In this document: positions 1-8,298 of the stretch, one piece after another
Numbering within the stretch: position 1 is the first letter of the stretch
How the letters are laid out: every line of letters begins with the position of its first letter
Assembly: GCA_024276425.1 (NCBI GenBank)
Contig: JAJRXF010000133.1
Span: 1 to 61,408 of the forward strand
Length of the DNA stretch: 61,408 bases
Origin: Actinomycetes bacterium
Lineage (GTDB): Bacteria > Actinomycetota > Acidimicrobiia > Acidimicrobiales > SZUA-35
Direction of reading: 5' to 3'
The notes under the pieces: model-generated
Databases searched by the model: none
Told to the model about the DNA's origin: nothing
The model's input: the letters and a program-made list of their open reading frames with translations, nothing else
Position numbers and translations under genes: made by a program

Positions 1-772
1 TAGAGTTCTTGACGTCGAGTAGTCCGAGGAAAACTGGCCCGCGGCTCGTTTCGCCCAACTCGATCCACCGGTCATTGGGATCTGGGTTGCCTGGCATGCT
101 GGAGGCCAGAACCGCCTTGGTCGCCCCCGTTATGCGACAAAGAGTCTCGTTCGCCTCCTCCACCGCGGCGCGGATTGTCGCCGCTCTGGCAGAAACCGCG
201 GCCAAATAGCTCAGATCAAGGGTCCGTTCGTTGGCCGAGGCCAAGGATCTGCGGAAGAAGACCATGACGCTGGCAACCGCGGCCGAAACTGCAGCGAAGT
301 TGACAGCAAGCGTTAACACAAGTTCGGGTTCGAGCCCGACGACTAAGGCACTGACGACAAGCGATGTGTTCGCCAACAGCCAGCCAAACACGGCCATCCC
401 AGCGTGGCGATAGCTGGAGGAGATTACCACCAGCAAGATGAGGAAGAAGCGTTGGTTGCCCTCGATCCCGCCCCCTCCGATGCTCGCGAGCGTGATGGCT
501 GAGCTTCCAAGCAACATCTCCAAGACCACGGACCAATTTGGTAGGCGAACATGATTCCGATAGCGGACTAGACGGAAGGCAAGGAGCGCTCCCACCAGGA
601 CAAAGAGGATAAAGGCTCCGGCCACCGCCCACCAGCGAAAGGCTTGGCTATGGGGCAACGCCAAGCTCCAAAGAGCGACAAAGCCCGGGAGAAGGCCGCG
701 CGCCGTCAGGCCTCGGTGTAGGTCCGCCTCGTTTGCACCGGGCCCACGGTGCTTGTCTGTCGCTGATACCAC
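1..772 (-). CDS. Partial membrane-anchored sensor protein, possible GAF domain
   Basis: An open frame runs from a GTG at 770-772 (V-S-A-T-D-K) to the left window edge without a stop, about 257 codons, so the C-terminus is outside the window. Residues about 35-160 form four or five hydrophobic segments (for example AFILFVLVGALLAFRLV and FFLILLVVISSS), ending in a short basic stretch (FFRRSLASANERT). The soluble part that follows (ARAATIRAAVEEANETLCRITGATKAVL) resembles the start of a GAF-type sensory domain. The usual continuation in such proteins is a histidine kinase or GGDEF output domain, but none is visible here. The frame has strong GC bias at third positions and no competing ORF of quality. 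The family is not identified; a membrane sensor is an inference from architecture. Confidence 0.6.
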   Translation of the reverse strand, partial: MVSATDKHRGPGANEADLHRGLTARGLLPGFVALWSLALPHSQAFRWWAVAGAFILFVLVGALLAFRLVRYRNHVRLPNWSVVLEMLLGSSAITLASIGGGGIEGNQRFFLILLVVISSSYRHAGMAVFGWLLANTSLVVSALVVGLEPELVLTLAVNFAAVSAAVASVMVFFRRSLASANERTLDLSYLAAVSARAATIRAAVEEANETLCRITGATKAVLASSMPGNPDPNDRWIELGETSRGPVFLGLLDVKNS

Positions 773-841
773 AAGGTTGGTATCGGACGTTCAGGTACCT
801 GGCTGGAGAAGTTTTGCGCTCACCCTTTGACCAGTTCGATT

Positions 842-1411
842 CTACGACCGGTGAGGCAAAGGCAGTGCTGGACCAAACGAATCCCACTCGGCTATCCCGC
901 AACCGTTGACGCGATTTATCTGAACGTTGACTTGTTGACCATTGATCTCACCAACGATCAACCCAACGTCGGCACCACCATAGATCTCGGTACAGACTTG
1001 ATCCTCTGGCCGCCCCTCAACCAGGAGCCGCTCAACCGCCTCATCCGCCAAGGCTAGACATGCTTGAGCGGCTGAGCGGCCGGTATCGGGCGTGAACGTG
1101 GCGGTATCACCCAGGCAGCTCAGGGTGTACGCCTGATCCTCATAGTCGGGATGAGTTACCGTAATGCTGAGGGTGGCGATCGGGTAGGGGCCAGCGCCCA
1201 GAGGTTTCGAATCCTCCGACGTCGTGGTCAAATCCTCCGACGTCGTTTCACTAGTCGAGCTGGTCACGCGATCATCTCCAGTATCTCCTCCGGCGGCCAC
1301 CTCGCCAGTCCTAGCACCACACGCGGCCAGGCTCAGGAGGGCAGCGAGGGATAGGCTGAGTGGCAGGATTGGCCAACGAGGGCCCTTGTCGGTCGATTGC
1401 TGATTGTTCAT
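842..1411 (-). CDS. Lipoprotein with subtilisin-inhibitor-like (SSI) domain
   Basis: This 189-residue protein has a lipoprotein signal (hydrophobic stretch then LSLAAC, Cys31), so it is probably anchored on the outer face of the membrane. A Ser/Thr/Glu/Asp linker follows (about 40-70) containing a repeated TTSED unit encoded by a 16-bp direct repeat. The C-terminal 110 residues carry four cysteines in the spacing typical of Streptomyces subtilisin inhibitors: TLSC, AQAC, VCTEIYGG and VNGCGIAEW, with the characteristic V.GEINGQQV strand between the last two. SSI proteins are normally small secreted inhibitors of serine proteases; a lipid-anchored one could shield the cell or tune a surface protease. 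Function as an inhibitor is inferred from the fold pattern. It begins with ATG and is oriented with the downstream minus-strand sensor. Confidence 0.6.
   Translation of the reverse strand: MNNQQSTDKGPRWPILPLSLSLAALLSLAACGARTGEVAAGGDTGDDRVTSSTSETTSEDLTTTSEDSKPLGAGPYPIATLSITVTHPDYEDQAYTLSCLGDTATFTPDTGRSAAQACLALADEAVERLLVEGRPEDQVCTEIYGGADVGLIVGEINGQQVNVQINRVNGCGIAEWDSFGPALPLPHRS
1210..1246. repeat. 16-bp direct repeat with 21-bp period inside lipoprotein linker
   Basis: The unit AATCCTCCGACGTCGT occurs at 1210-1225 and again at 1231-1246. The 21-bp period keeps the frame and duplicates seven linker residues (TTSED-containing) in the SSI-like lipoprotein. Confidence 0.9.
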
Positions 1412-1463
1412 ATTCCGAAGACGAATGTCGGGGGCTCTCTGGTTCCCCAGGGTGAGCTTCCGT

Positions 1464-2903
1464 TCAAAGATTCGGTTCGGCGACGCTAGCCTGCTCGTCC
1501 AAGATCATGGCGACACAGTTGGTTAGTTTCTCGGCGTAGGCCAGATCCAGAAACTCATTTGGCCCATGGGCATTGGACTCAGGACCAAGGACTCCGGTAA
1601 TCACAAACTGAGCTTTGGGGAATTTCTCGCCCAACATGCCCATGAAAGGAATGCTCCCACCCTCACCATAGAGTTGCATGGAGCGACCAAAATTGGCCTG
1701 ACTTGCTCGTTCCAGTGCTCCCCCCAGCCAGGGTCGCAATTCGGGCGCGTTCCAACCTGGGCCACTTCCGCAGTCCGAAAAACTCACTCTGGCCCCGTAG
1801 GGTGGGTTCTCGGTCAGTCGGCGCTTCATTGCAGCCAGAACTTGTTGTTCGTCTGCGGTCGGTGGAACGCGAAGCGACAGCTTGAGTGAGGTCGAAGGCC
1901 GAAGAACATTGCCCGCGTCACTAGTCCCAGGTAGACCATCAGCCCCAGTAATGGACAGGGATGGCTGCCACGTCCGATTCAGCAACATCTCGACCACAGA
2001 GTCACCAACCGGAACCGCTCCAGGGACAAAGGGGATGGATTCAAGAGCCGCCATGCCAAGATCAGATGCCACCGCCGTCATCTCGGCCACTCGGTGCTCG
2101 GGTATCTCCACTGTGGCCCCGGGAATGGTAACCGCCCCGGTTTGCACATCTTCGATTCGGTCCAGCAATTGTCGAATGATGCGGAAGGAGGACGGTACAA
2201 CTCCACCAACATTTCCCGAGTGCAATCCTTCCTCGACGATCTCAACACTCAGCGTTCCATCCGCCAGGCCCCGTAGCGATGTCGTCAACCAGAGAGTGTC
2301 AAAGGTGGCACAACCCGAATCAAGACAGATGACCAAACAAACGTCACCAAGGCGATCCCGAAGCGCATCGACGTGGGCAGGAAGATCGGGACTTCCCGAT
2401 TCTTCGGATGCTTCGATCAACAACACGCAGCGACTGTGGCGGCCACCGTTGTGTTGAACCGCCTGGATGGCAGCCAGGCTGGCAAAAGCGGCGTAGCCGT
2501 CGTCGGCCCCTCCCCGACCATAAAGCCGGTCGCCCTCACGCACCGGTTTCCACGGTCCAAGCCCGTCCCGCCAACCAATCATCTCGGGCTGCTTATCGAG
2601 GTGGCCATAAAGCAGAACGGTGCTATCGGCTGCCGGCTGGTTAAAGGCCTCAACCACAACAACGATAACTGGCGTGCGGCCATCAAGATCATGAACCTCA
2701 ACCGTCATCCCCTCCACTGGACGTTCCTGAAGCCAGGCCACCACATGGTCAATGGCGGCCTGGAGATGACCGTGATCCTCCCAATTGGGGTCGAAGCTAG
2801 GTGAAAGGGCCGGGATCTCGATGTATTGGCTGAGCTGGTCCACCAGTTCTTCGTCCCAGATTCTGGCAATCTGAGCCTGACCGGCGGCGATCTGGTATGT
2901 CAT
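1464..2903 (-). CDS. M20-family metallodipeptidase
   Basis: This 479-residue cytosolic protein is a dinuclear zinc peptidase of the M20 family (dipeptidase/CNDP branch). Visible motifs are LLYGHLDKQPE (metal-binding His and catalytic Asp, near residue 100), GRGGADDGYA (bridging Asp), EASEESGSPD (catalytic and metal Glu), HSGNVGG (dimerisation-lid His) and the C-terminal ESNAHGPNEF histidine. Length matches the family (about 450-480). It probably hydrolyses dipeptides or related amides for amino-acid recovery. The ATG at 2903 is the natural start; the next gene on the same strand ends 15 bp upstream, so the two may be co-transcribed. Substrate cannot be told from sequence. Confidence 0.92.
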   Translation of the reverse strand: MTYQIAAGQAQIARIWDEELVDQLSQYIEIPALSPSFDPNWEDHGHLQAAIDHVVAWLQERPVEGMTVEVHDLDGRTPVIVVVVEAFNQPAADSTVLLYGHLDKQPEMIGWRDGLGPWKPVREGDRLYGRGGADDGYAAFASLAAIQAVQHNGGRHSRCVLLIEASEESGSPDLPAHVDALRDRLGDVCLVICLDSGCATFDTLWLTTSLRGLADGTLSVEIVEEGLHSGNVGGVVPSSFRIIRQLLDRIEDVQTGAVTIPGATVEIPEHRVAEMTAVASDLGMAALESIPFVPGAVPVGDSVVEMLLNRTWQPSLSITGADGLPGTSDAGNVLRPSTSLKLSLRVPPTADEQQVLAAMKRRLTENPPYGARVSFSDCGSGPGWNAPELRPWLGGALERASQANFGRSMQLYGEGGSIPFMGMLGEKFPKAQFVITGVLGPESNAHGPNEFLDLAYAEKLTNCVAMILDEQASVAEPNL

Positions 2904-2918
2904 GAGAACTCCGAAATA

Positions 2919-3395
2919 CTACGGCAACCCACCGCAGGCTTGGAGGGCGAGGAAATACTTCTCATAGAACGTATCAGTGATCTCACCCGACAACAGAACC
3001 TCCAAGCCCTCAGCGTCAAGATTGGCCGTGAGTTCTTGGCCAGCGCATTTCGCCGCCTCAGCTTCAATCCCGGTTGCCGCGAGCTGGCGGACCAGTTCTG
3101 CTTCGACCTCTGCGGTCAGACCACATCCGAACATGGCCCGCAACTGATCGGTTTGGAACGAGGAGAGGGCAGCTTCTCGCTCAAGCTCCACCTCCAAACC
3201 ATCGAGCCCATAAAGCTCCACCAGTTCATCAACAACACAACCGGCCTGGACCTCTGATGCTCCAGGATTGCTCTGCAAAAAGGCTTCATCGGCCTCCTCT
3301 CGTGTGAGACCCGAGGCACAGGCGGCTAGCAAAACGGGAGCGACAAGAGCAATCCGGGGCAGCGCACGTCTCAAAGGAACACCGAACTCATTCAC
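2919..3395 (-). CDS. Lipoprotein with duplicated two-cysteine domain
   Basis: The product (158 residues from GTG at 3395) begins with a lipoprotein signal (IALVAPVLLAAC, lipid Cys26). The GTG lies 3 bp after the stop of the acyl-CoA synthetase gene, so I chose it over upstream starts that would overlap that gene. After the anchor there are two similar alpha-helical units, each with a helix starting at a Cys (QAGCVVDELVELYG and AAKCAGQELTANLD), a GLEV strand or turn, and a closing Cys (MFGCGL and LQACGGL). This suggests an internal duplication with one disulfide per unit. I do not recognise the family. It is likely exported and membrane-anchored, and transcribed with the synthetase upstream. 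Confidence 0.7.
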   Translation of the reverse strand: MNEFGVPLRRALPRIALVAPVLLAACASGLTREEADEAFLQSNPGASEVQAGCVVDELVELYGLDGLEVELEREAALSSFQTDQLRAMFGCGLTAEVEAELVRQLAATGIEAEAAKCAGQELTANLDAEGLEVLLSGEITDTFYEKYFLALQACGGLP

Positions 3396-3397
3396 GC

Positions 3398-4933
3398 CTA
3401 GTTGACCATCTTGTCGCGCCCCTCCCAAAATGGGGCGCGCAGCTTGAACTTCTGGAGTTTGCCCGTGGCGGTTCTGGCCAGTTCATCTCGGAACTCGACC
3501 GAAGTCGGACACTTATAGTGAGTCATTCGATCCCGGCAGTAACGAATGAGTTCGTCTTCAGAGACGTCACTACCCGAGGTCAGCACAACCATGGCCTTGA
3601 CGGTTTCTCCCCATTTGTCGTGTGGTACTCCAATGACTGCGACCTCACTAACCGCGGGATGGGAAAACAACATGTCCTCAACCTCGATGGAACTGACATT
3701 CTCTCCGCCAGAGATGATCACATCCTTCTTTCGGTCCGTAATGGCGTAGTAGCCCTCCTCATCGCAGTATCCGCCGTCACCAGTGTGGAACCAGCCGCCC
3801 TCCATAGCTTCGGCGGTGGCCTCTTCGTTGGCCAAATAAGCCCTCATGATGTGGTTACCCTTGGCCAACAGTTCCCCCGTTGAGCCAAGGTCCATGGTGA
3901 CCCCAATAGCGGGGACTCCAGCCCGACTGAGCTTCTTCGCCCGGTCACTGGAACTCAGCTCGTCCCACTCCTGGCGGCTGCGGTTAATCGTGAGGAGTGG
4001 TGCTGTCTCGGTCAGCCCGTAAATCTGGATGAACTCCCAACCAAGCTTGGTTTCCATCGCCTCAATGGTGGCCGTTGGTGGTGGTGCTCCCGCCACGACC
4101 ATACGAACTTTGCCTTTTCCAGGTATCTCCCCCTCCCAGTCAGCGGCTGCATCCAGAACTGCAGCTACGACCGCTGGAGCTCCGGCCATGATGGTGACCC
4201 CCTCATCTCGAACCCGGCGGAGAATCTCTGCCCCGTCCACCTTGCGCAGGACAACATGTTTCACCCCCATCGCGCTCATGGTGTACAGCAGTCCCCACCC
4301 ATCACAGTGAAACATGGGCAGGGTGTGGAGATAGACATCGCGATCGGTGACGCCAACGTGCCAGCCAAAGGTCACAGCGTTGGTCCAACGAGTCCGATGA
4401 GTTTGTTCAACTCCCTTGGGACGAGCGGTCGTGCCCGAGGTGTAGTTGATTGAGCAGATGGCATCCTCGTCCGGCTCCCAGGCAACCGGAGTTCCAGTTT
4501 TGCCATACCAAACGGCGTCGCTATCGGGACCCATGATCCACTTCTTGTCACAGGTGACAGAGGCAAGGTCATCGGCCAGTTCCGGGTCGACGAGCAGAGC
4601 CTGCGCTTCGCAGTGATCCACGATGTATTGGATCTCCGGAGCGGAGAGCCGAAAGTTGATCGGCACGAAAACTCGGCCGTTGCCACTGATTCCATAGAAC
4701 GACGTTAAAAGACGAGCCGAGTTGTGACTAACCATGGCGATCTTGGCGCCGATGTCAAGTCCCATCTCGTCCATCGCCATCCCCATTTGGCTGCGAAGCT
4801 GTCCGAGTTCGGCATAGCTGATTCGGCCAAGAGATGGAGCAGGCTGATTGGGCTCATCAACAATCGCCACCCGATCTGGGTAAACCGTGACTCCCCGATC
4901 GAGGAAGTCATTGATGGTCATTGGCACCTTCAC
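3398..4933 (-). CDS. Acyl-CoA synthetase (AMP-binding, class I adenylate-forming)
   Basis: This 511-residue enzyme would activate a carboxylic acid with ATP to an acyl-AMP and then a CoA thioester. The P-loop YTSGTTARPKG (about 165-175), YGLTETAP (A5 motif), the WFHTGDGGY hinge region and the C-terminal TATGKLQKFKL catalytic lysine are all present. Best described as a medium- or long-chain fatty-acid or aryl-acid CoA ligase of the FadD type; the substrate is not determined. The GTG start at 4933 is favoured because GGAGG lies 8 bp upstream. An ATG inside that spacer would encode only a two-codon peptide. It is followed by a lipoprotein gene and preceded by an LLM oxidoreductase gene on the same strand. 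Confidence 0.9.
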   Translation of the reverse strand: MKVPMTINDFLDRGVTVYPDRVAIVDEPNQPAPSLGRISYAELGQLRSQMGMAMDEMGLDIGAKIAMVSHNSARLLTSFYGISGNGRVFVPINFRLSAPEIQYIVDHCEAQALLVDPELADDLASVTCDKKWIMGPDSDAVWYGKTGTPVAWEPDEDAICSINYTSGTTARPKGVEQTHRTRWTNAVTFGWHVGVTDRDVYLHTLPMFHCDGWGLLYTMSAMGVKHVVLRKVDGAEILRRVRDEGVTIMAGAPAVVAAVLDAAADWEGEIPGKGKVRMVVAGAPPPTATIEAMETKLGWEFIQIYGLTETAPLLTINRSRQEWDELSSSDRAKKLSRAGVPAIGVTMDLGSTGELLAKGNHIMRAYLANEEATAEAMEGGWFHTGDGGYCDEEGYYAITDRKKDVIISGGENVSSIEVEDMLFSHPAVSEVAVIGVPHDKWGETVKAMVVLTSGSDVSEDELIRYCRDRMTHYKCPTSVEFRDELARTATGKLQKFKLRAPFWEGRDKMVN

Positions 4934-4997
4934 GTCATGTTCCTCCGATTTGTGTTTCTCATGACTTGGGCTAGAAAACTAGCGCAGTGTACGTTGC

Positions 4998-5921
4998 TCA
5001 GTTCTCGAGGGGTTTCACGAGGTCGGCGATCTCATCCAGCTCTTCGGTCCAGGTCGGTGGACCAGTGCGGTCCGGCCGACCGGGTTCTGAACTTGGAACG
5101 ATAACAAACTTGGAAAATCCGACGTCGACGAAGCGGCCAATCACGGTTGGGAGTTCTGACTTCGTTGGCAAGATCTCCGATGGTTTGGCTTCAGGATTTC
5201 TCGCCGCCAGGATGGCGGCAAAGCGCTCGTTCATTTCCTCGCCATCATTACGGTAGGGAATGAGGGCTCCGAAGTGGTCCTCTTCGATCACGCGATCGTT
5301 CTCTTGGGCGATTTGCTCAACAATCAGACGGGCTCTGGAAACCTGAGCCGGAGTACAAAAGGACGGCAGCCAGCCATTGCCGTGCCGACCTACCCGCTTG
5401 AGTTCCAATGGGGAGGCTCCGCCAAGCCAGACCTCAAGCGGGTTCTGGATCGGTCTAGGTCGGATCCCGACATTGTCAATCGAGAACCGCTTGCCGTGGT
5501 GAGTCACCTTGTCCTCGGACCAGAGGCGACGCATAAGCGGCAGCGCCTCGTTGAACCAACCTCCTCGGTCCTTGCGGTCCACTCCAAAGGCCTGGTGTTC
5601 GGCCGAGTTCGCCATGCCCAAACCAAAAGCAGGCAGTACCCGCCCTCCGGATACGCGGTCGAGACTGGCAATAGCCTTGGCCAGAACCACAGGATTCCGA
5701 CCCGGCAGAACCATCACTGACATCCCGACCTTGAGCCGGGTTGTGCGGGCGCAGGCATAGGCCATGCCGATCAAGGGATCGAGGCAATCTCCGGTGATTC
5801 GTTCCGAAAGCCACAACGAGTCGAAGTTGTGGCGCTCCAGCCCATCGACCAGTTCACGAAACCTGTCCTGATCGTTCGTGGATGCCGACGTGCCAAGCCC
5901 GTAGCCGATTCGAATCTTCAT
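4998..5921 (-). CDS. LLM-class, probably F420-dependent, oxidoreductase
   Basis: The 307-residue protein is a luciferase-like (alpha/beta)8 barrel. Typical signatures are the N-terminal MKIRIGYGLG strand, DSLWLSERI, TTRLKVGMSVMVLPGRNPVVLAKAIASLD, and GRVLPAFGLGMANSAEHQAFG. In actinobacteria most such proteins use coenzyme F420 rather than FMN; this is family knowledge, not seen directly. Substrate is unknown. It lies 64 bp upstream of the acyl-CoA synthetase on the same strand and is divergent from the P450 gene (46 bp apart), which suggests a shared divergent promoter and possibly lipid or xenobiotic oxidation. Confidence 0.88.
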   Translation of the reverse strand: MKIRIGYGLGTSASTNDQDRFRELVDGLERHNFDSLWLSERITGDCLDPLIGMAYACARTTRLKVGMSVMVLPGRNPVVLAKAIASLDRVSGGRVLPAFGLGMANSAEHQAFGVDRKDRGGWFNEALPLMRRLWSEDKVTHHGKRFSIDNVGIRPRPIQNPLEVWLGGASPLELKRVGRHGNGWLPSFCTPAQVSRARLIVEQIAQENDRVIEEDHFGALIPYRNDGEEMNERFAAILAARNPEAKPSEILPTKSELPTVIGRFVDVGFSKFVIVPSSEPGRPDRTGPPTWTEELDEIADLVKPLEN

Positions 5922-5967
5922 TCAAACGAACTTAGACCCAAGGCGCGATCTGGGCCAGACTGAACCC

Positions 5968-7305
5968 ATGATCACCTGGGCCTCGACTCGTGTCAACAAC
6001 AACTCCGGTGATGAGTTGCTGGCCCAGATCTTCTTTGATCCCGCCGGATTCCAGGACCCGCTCCCGCTTTACCGTCAGTACCAGGAAGAAGTTGGTACCT
6101 CGATTTCTGGGATAGGAATGGCTGTTCTCAGCCGTTACGACGACTGCAGACAGATCCTCCGAGATTCCAGATTTGGCAACGGAGACAACCAACCCGGAGG
6201 CCCATTTGGCGGAGCGGACCCAGAAGTACTGGCCTACCGCAAGGAAATGGCAGAGCGGAGACGCGGTCGGCCCTTGTCGATGTTGGCCCTTGATCCCCCA
6301 GACCACACCCGCCAACGAAGCCTGGTTAGTCGCGCCTTTACCCCTCGAACCGTTGAGAAGCTTCGGCCCCGCATTCGTCAACTTGTTGACGAACTGTTGG
6401 GCACCATCAGCGCGGACCATGCTGGCCAAGCTGTCGATTTGATGGAGGTTTTGGCTAAGCCCCTTCCGGTAACCGTCATCAGCGAGATGCTTGGGGTCCC
6501 TGGACAGGACTGGTCAGAGATCCGCGATGCAGTAACCGAGGTAGTCGCTGCCCTTGAGCCCTCAGCGACAATTGCGGAACTCAAACGATCTGAGGCGGCC
6601 AATGGACAGCTACTTTCCTACTTCACCGACCTACTCGGACGCAGACGAGCCGAGCCAGCCGATGATTTGTTGAGTGGGCTTCTTGCCGCATCCGATGGCA
6701 CCGACACGCTCTCCGAAGGTGAGATTCTTGCCGTTGCCCTGCTACTTTTCGCCGCCGGAGCCGAGACGACGACCAACCTCATCGGCAACGGAATGAACCT
6801 GTTGCTAAACCATCCCGAACAACTGAGCACCCTTTGGGCCAACCCCGAACTGGTTCCAAGTGCAGTCGAGGAAATGCTGCGCCACGATTCGCCCGTTCAA
6901 CTCGATGGCCGAACGTGCCTAGAGGCAGCGACGACCGTCGGCTTGAGTTTTGAGCCCGGCGACCGGGTAGTGACCCTCCTTGGAGCAGCAAATCATGATC
7001 CCGATCATTTCCAAGATCCCGATTCTTTTCTCATTGATCGATTTGCCAGCCCTGGACTCCTCAGTCCCGATCTGATCAGCCCCGACATACCCAAGGTGCC
7101 CGCTCCAAGCCCAATCATGAGCTTCGCATCGGGAATCCACTACTGCCTGGGAGCCAACCTTGCCCGAGTAGAAGGGGAAGAGGCTTTCCGAGGCCTTATC
7201 CGCCATTTCGATTCCATCGAGTCCGCTGGCGCCCGCGTCTTCCGTGCAAGGCTGACCCTACGAGGTCTGCATAGCTGTCCGGTGGTCGTGCACCCCAGGG
7301 CATAG
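5968..7305 (+). CDS. Cytochrome P450
   Basis: A 445-residue soluble bacterial P450 monooxygenase. The I-helix oxygen-binding motif AGAETTTN is near residue 260, the K-helix ExxR appears as EEMLRHDSP, and the heme-ligand loop reads FASGIHYCLGANLAR with the axial cysteine at residue 393. Length and architecture match class-I actinobacterial CYPs that need a separate ferredoxin and reductase; neither partner is adjacent. It sits between two LLM oxidoreductase genes, the first divergent and the second 100 bp downstream on the same strand, suggesting joint oxidation of an alicyclic or lipid substrate. Substrate not assignable. Confidence 0.95.
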   Translation: MITWASTRVNNNSGDELLAQIFFDPAGFQDPLPLYRQYQEEVGTSISGIGMAVLSRYDDCRQILRDSRFGNGDNQPGGPFGGADPEVLAYRKEMAERRRGRPLSMLALDPPDHTRQRSLVSRAFTPRTVEKLRPRIRQLVDELLGTISADHAGQAVDLMEVLAKPLPVTVISEMLGVPGQDWSEIRDAVTEVVAALEPSATIAELKRSEAANGQLLSYFTDLLGRRRAEPADDLLSGLLAASDGTDTLSEGEILAVALLLFAAGAETTTNLIGNGMNLLLNHPEQLSTLWANPELVPSAVEEMLRHDSPVQLDGRTCLEAATTVGLSFEPGDRVVTLLGAANHDPDHFQDPDSFLIDRFASPGLLSPDLISPDIPKVPAPSPIMSFASGIHYCLGANLARVEGEEAFRGLIRHFDSIESAGARVFRARLTLRGLHSCPVVVHPRA

Positions 7306-7405
7306 CTCGTCTTGGCACGCACTGCCTTCTTGGACCAAGATAACTACCGATCGAAGCAACCACCATGTACACCGAGCCCGCTCCAGCATCAGAATCAGAG
7401 GACCT

Positions 7406-8293
7406 ATGAAATTCGGATTGATGTTTGCCAACACCGGCCCCTTCGCCGAACTCGACGGCCTGGTTAATCTCGCCCAAACCGCTGAATCGGTTGGATTCGA
7501 GTCGCTCTGGACTGTGGAGCACGTGATTTGGCCCACCGACTACGACTCGGTCTATCCCTATGACCCCGGGGGTAAAATGCCGGGCGACTCGACCTCAGCC
7601 ATCCCCGATCCATTGATTTGGCTGGCCTTTGCGGCCGCCAATACCAAAACAATCAAGATTGCGACGGGCATCTTGATTCTACCCGAGCGCAATCCTCTGG
7701 TCCTGGCTAAATCTGTGGCAACGCTGGCCGCCCTGTCCGAGGGCAGGCTGGAGTTGGGCATTGGTGTTGGTTGGCTCAAGGAGGAGTTTGAAGCGCTGGG
7801 CATCCCCTGGCAACAGCGAGGAAAGCGGACGGACGACTATATCGGTGCCATGCGGGCACTGTGGGCTGGAGACAACGCCCACTTCGACGGGGAGTTCGCC
7901 TCCTTCCAGGAGGTGACGTCAAATCCGAAGCCTCCGGGAGGAAGGGTTCCAATCATTATTGGTGGCCACTCAAAGGCGGCTGCTCGCCGTGCCGGCCGCC
8001 TGGGCGATGGGTTCTTCCCCGGTAAGGGCTCGATGAAGGAACTCGCCGAACTCTTTGACGTCATGTCTCAAGCGGCGAGCGACGCCGGGCGTGACCCCAA
8101 GGAAATTGAGATTACGGCTGGCCATCCCGCCATCTTTGGAGCCGATCCGGCTGGTGCCGCCCAAGAGTTGGCTGAAGCGGGTGTTTCCCGCACCATTGTC
8201 CCGGCTTTTGCCCTACTCGGAAAAGAAGGCATGGCGGAAAAGGCGGCCGAAATCAAGGCAACAATTCTCGATCCGGGTAATGCCACCATCTAG
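7406..8293 (+). CDS. LLM-class, probably F420-dependent, oxidoreductase
   Basis: A 295-residue luciferase-like barrel protein starting MKFGLMFANTGPF, with an AGAGGACC ribosome-binding site 4 bp upstream. Family signatures are GFESLWTVEHV (about 31-41), the ATGILILPERNPLVLAKSVATL strand, RLELGIGVGWLKEEFEALG and the phosphate-binding-like IIGGHSKAAARRAGRLGDGFFP. It belongs to a different subgroup from the LLM protein at 4998-5921, having the insertion around residues 50-65. F420 use is likely by family but unproven. It is downstream of the P450 in the same direction and its stop lies only 5 bp from the convergent metallopeptidase gene. Confidence 0.9.
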   Translation: MKFGLMFANTGPFAELDGLVNLAQTAESVGFESLWTVEHVIWPTDYDSVYPYDPGGKMPGDSTSAIPDPLIWLAFAAANTKTIKIATGILILPERNPLVLAKSVATLAALSEGRLELGIGVGWLKEEFEALGIPWQQRGKRTDDYIGAMRALWAGDNAHFDGEFASFQEVTSNPKPPGGRVPIIIGGHSKAAARRAGRLGDGFFPGKGSMKELAELFDVMSQAASDAGRDPKEIEITAGHPAIFGADPAGAAQELAEAGVSRTIVPAFALLGKEGMAEKAAEIKATILDPGNATI

Positions 8294-8298
8294 CAGGC

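Noticed and set aside
1206-1215. TTCGAATC, a tRNA T-loop-like string
   Set aside because: It lies inside the SSI lipoprotein gene, has no acceptor or anticodon stem around it, and is repeated coding sequence.
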